DNA of 37,773 nt. Source: an uncultured Alphaproteobacteria bacterium (lineage in GTDB: Bacteria > Pseudomonadota > Alphaproteobacteria > Rhizobiales > Beijerinckiaceae). The stretch spans positions 1,984-39,756 of the forward strand of contig CALMOK010000062.1 in the NCBI GenBank assembly GCA_937871825.1, read 5' to 3'. The notes under the pieces are model-generated. The model was not told the DNA's origin. It did no database searches and worked only from the letters and a program-made list of their open reading frames with translations. How positions within the stretch are numbered: position 1 is the first letter of the stretch; every line of letters begins with the position of its first letter. Shown in pieces: positions 37,096 through 37,773 of the stretch. The translations under genes and the position numbers were made by a program.

Positions 37096-37773
37096 CAGCC
37101 CAGGTCTTCCGGCAGGTCCAGCACGGCGGCCCGTGGGCGTTTGCGCGTGACGGCGATCAGGAACCCCATGCCGAGCGCCAGGGAGATCAGCGACGACCCG
37201 CCATAGGAGATGAAGGGCAGCGTCATGCCCTTCGCCGGCATGAGGTGCAGGTTGACCGCCATGTTGATGCAGCTTTGGACGCCGAACAGCACGACGAGAC
37301 CCGCCGCCGCGAAACGGCAGAAGGGATCATCGTTGCGGTCGGCCAGCATCAGCCCGCGCAGCACGATGAACGCGAAAAGCCCTGCCAGCGCGACGCAGAA
37401 GATCAGGCCGAACTCCTCGCCCGTGACGGCGAAGATGAAGTCGGTGTGGGCGTCAGGCAGGATGCGCTTGACGGTGCCCTCGCCCGGGCCCTTGCCGAGC
37501 CAGCCGCCCGAAAGGAAGCTTTCGCCCGCCGTGTCGACCTGGAAGGTGTCGCTCGCGCCGGGCCCGTTCGAGGGGTCCAGGAAGTGCAGGATGCGATCAC
37601 GCACGTGCGGCACGAGCTTGTAGGCCAGGAACACGCTGACCCTGCCCATGCCACCGAGCCCGACCACCCAGAAAAGGTGCAGCCCGGCCATGAAGAAGAG
37701 CGCCGCCCAGACCAGCGACAGCAGCATGGTTTGGCCAAAGTCGGGCTGCAGAATCAGCGGCACAACTGTGATC
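37095..37773 (-). CDS. ftsW: Peptidoglycan polymerase FtsW, C-terminal part (truncated by window edge)
   Basis: These 226 residues are the C-terminal part of a SEDS-family polymerase that works with a class B penicillin-binding protein in septal wall synthesis. The frame is open to the window end, so the 5' half is missing. Visible motifs are LILQPDFGQTMLL, a variant of the SEDS PDFG motif, the periplasmic loop with SGGWLGKGPGEGTVKRILPD and AHTDFIFAVTGEEFGLI, then MAVNLHLMPAKGMTLPFISY with GGSSL. About five membrane helices can be seen. FtsW is preferred over RodA because murG follows directly. Confidence 0.95.
   Translation of the reverse strand, partial: ITVVPLILQPDFGQTMLLSLVWAALFFMAGLHLFWVVGLGGMGRVSVFLAYKLVPHVRDRILHFLDPSNGPGASDTFQVDTAGESFLSGGWLGKGPGEGTVKRILPDAHTDFIFAVTGEEFGLIFCVALAGLFAFIVLRGLMLADRNDDPFCRFAAAGLVVLFGVQSCINMAVNLHLMPAKGMTLPFISYGGSSLISLALGMGFLIAVTRKRPRAAVLDLPEDLG

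Overview
The window is about 38 kb of GC-rich, densely coding chromosome and almost all of it is core genome. Gene content and order point to an alphaproteobacterium of the order Rhizobiales (Hyphomicrobiales). The pointers are the ftsW-murG-murC-murB-ddl-ftsQ-ftsA-ftsZ-lpxC-bamD-recN series, the ubiG/lysC/ptsP/prfA neighbourhood, rppH convergent with atpC, and an FtsZ with a long linker. A methanofuran-pathway-type (MfnB-like) domain hints at a Methylobacteriaceae/Beijerinckiaceae-like relative. That family-level guess is inference only.

Layout. (1) 1-1028, plus strand: the 3' end of the F1F0-ATP synthase operon (atpD end, atpC). (2) 1031-11698, minus strand: a long transcription/translation unit read as rimP-nusA-ylxR-infB-rbfA-truB-priA-rppH. 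A promoter and an attenuator-like leader precede rimP, and an alpha/beta hydrolase gene lies upstream. (3) 12779-16913, plus strand: an accessory cluster with a GT4 glycosyltransferase, a GNAT acetyltransferase, an MfnB-like/dihydroneopterin aldolase fusion and a BenE-type transporter. (4) 16930-22827: ubiG on the minus strand diverges from lysC, ptsP and prfA on the plus strand. (5) 22889-24409, plus strand: a secreted protein I do not recognise, in the place where prmC often follows prfA. (6) 24463-37773, minus strand: the division and cell-wall cluster, entering at the 3' part of ftsW and running through murG, murC, murB, ddl, ftsQ, ftsA, ftsZ, lpxC, bamD and recN.

How the genes work together. 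The rimP-to-rppH unit couples ribosome maturation (RimP, RbfA, TruB), transcription elongation control (NusA, YlxR), translation initiation (IF2), replication restart (PriA) and mRNA 5'-end decay (RppH). The mur/fts unit makes lipid II, assembles the Z ring and adds the first committed lipid A step (LpxC) and the outer-membrane assembly lipoprotein BamD. Several gene junctions there overlap by 1-4 bases, which implies translational coupling.

I saw no rRNA, tRNA, CRISPR array, insertion sequence, phage or plasmid feature. No complete new defence or mobile system is visible. The most unusual items are a protein fusing a lysine-free, probably non-catalytic MfnB-like domain to FolB, a terminator/antiterminator-like leader before rimP, an 18-base tandem duplication over the ylxR start codon, a strong hairpin between ftsA and ftsZ, and the unrecognised secreted protein after prfA.
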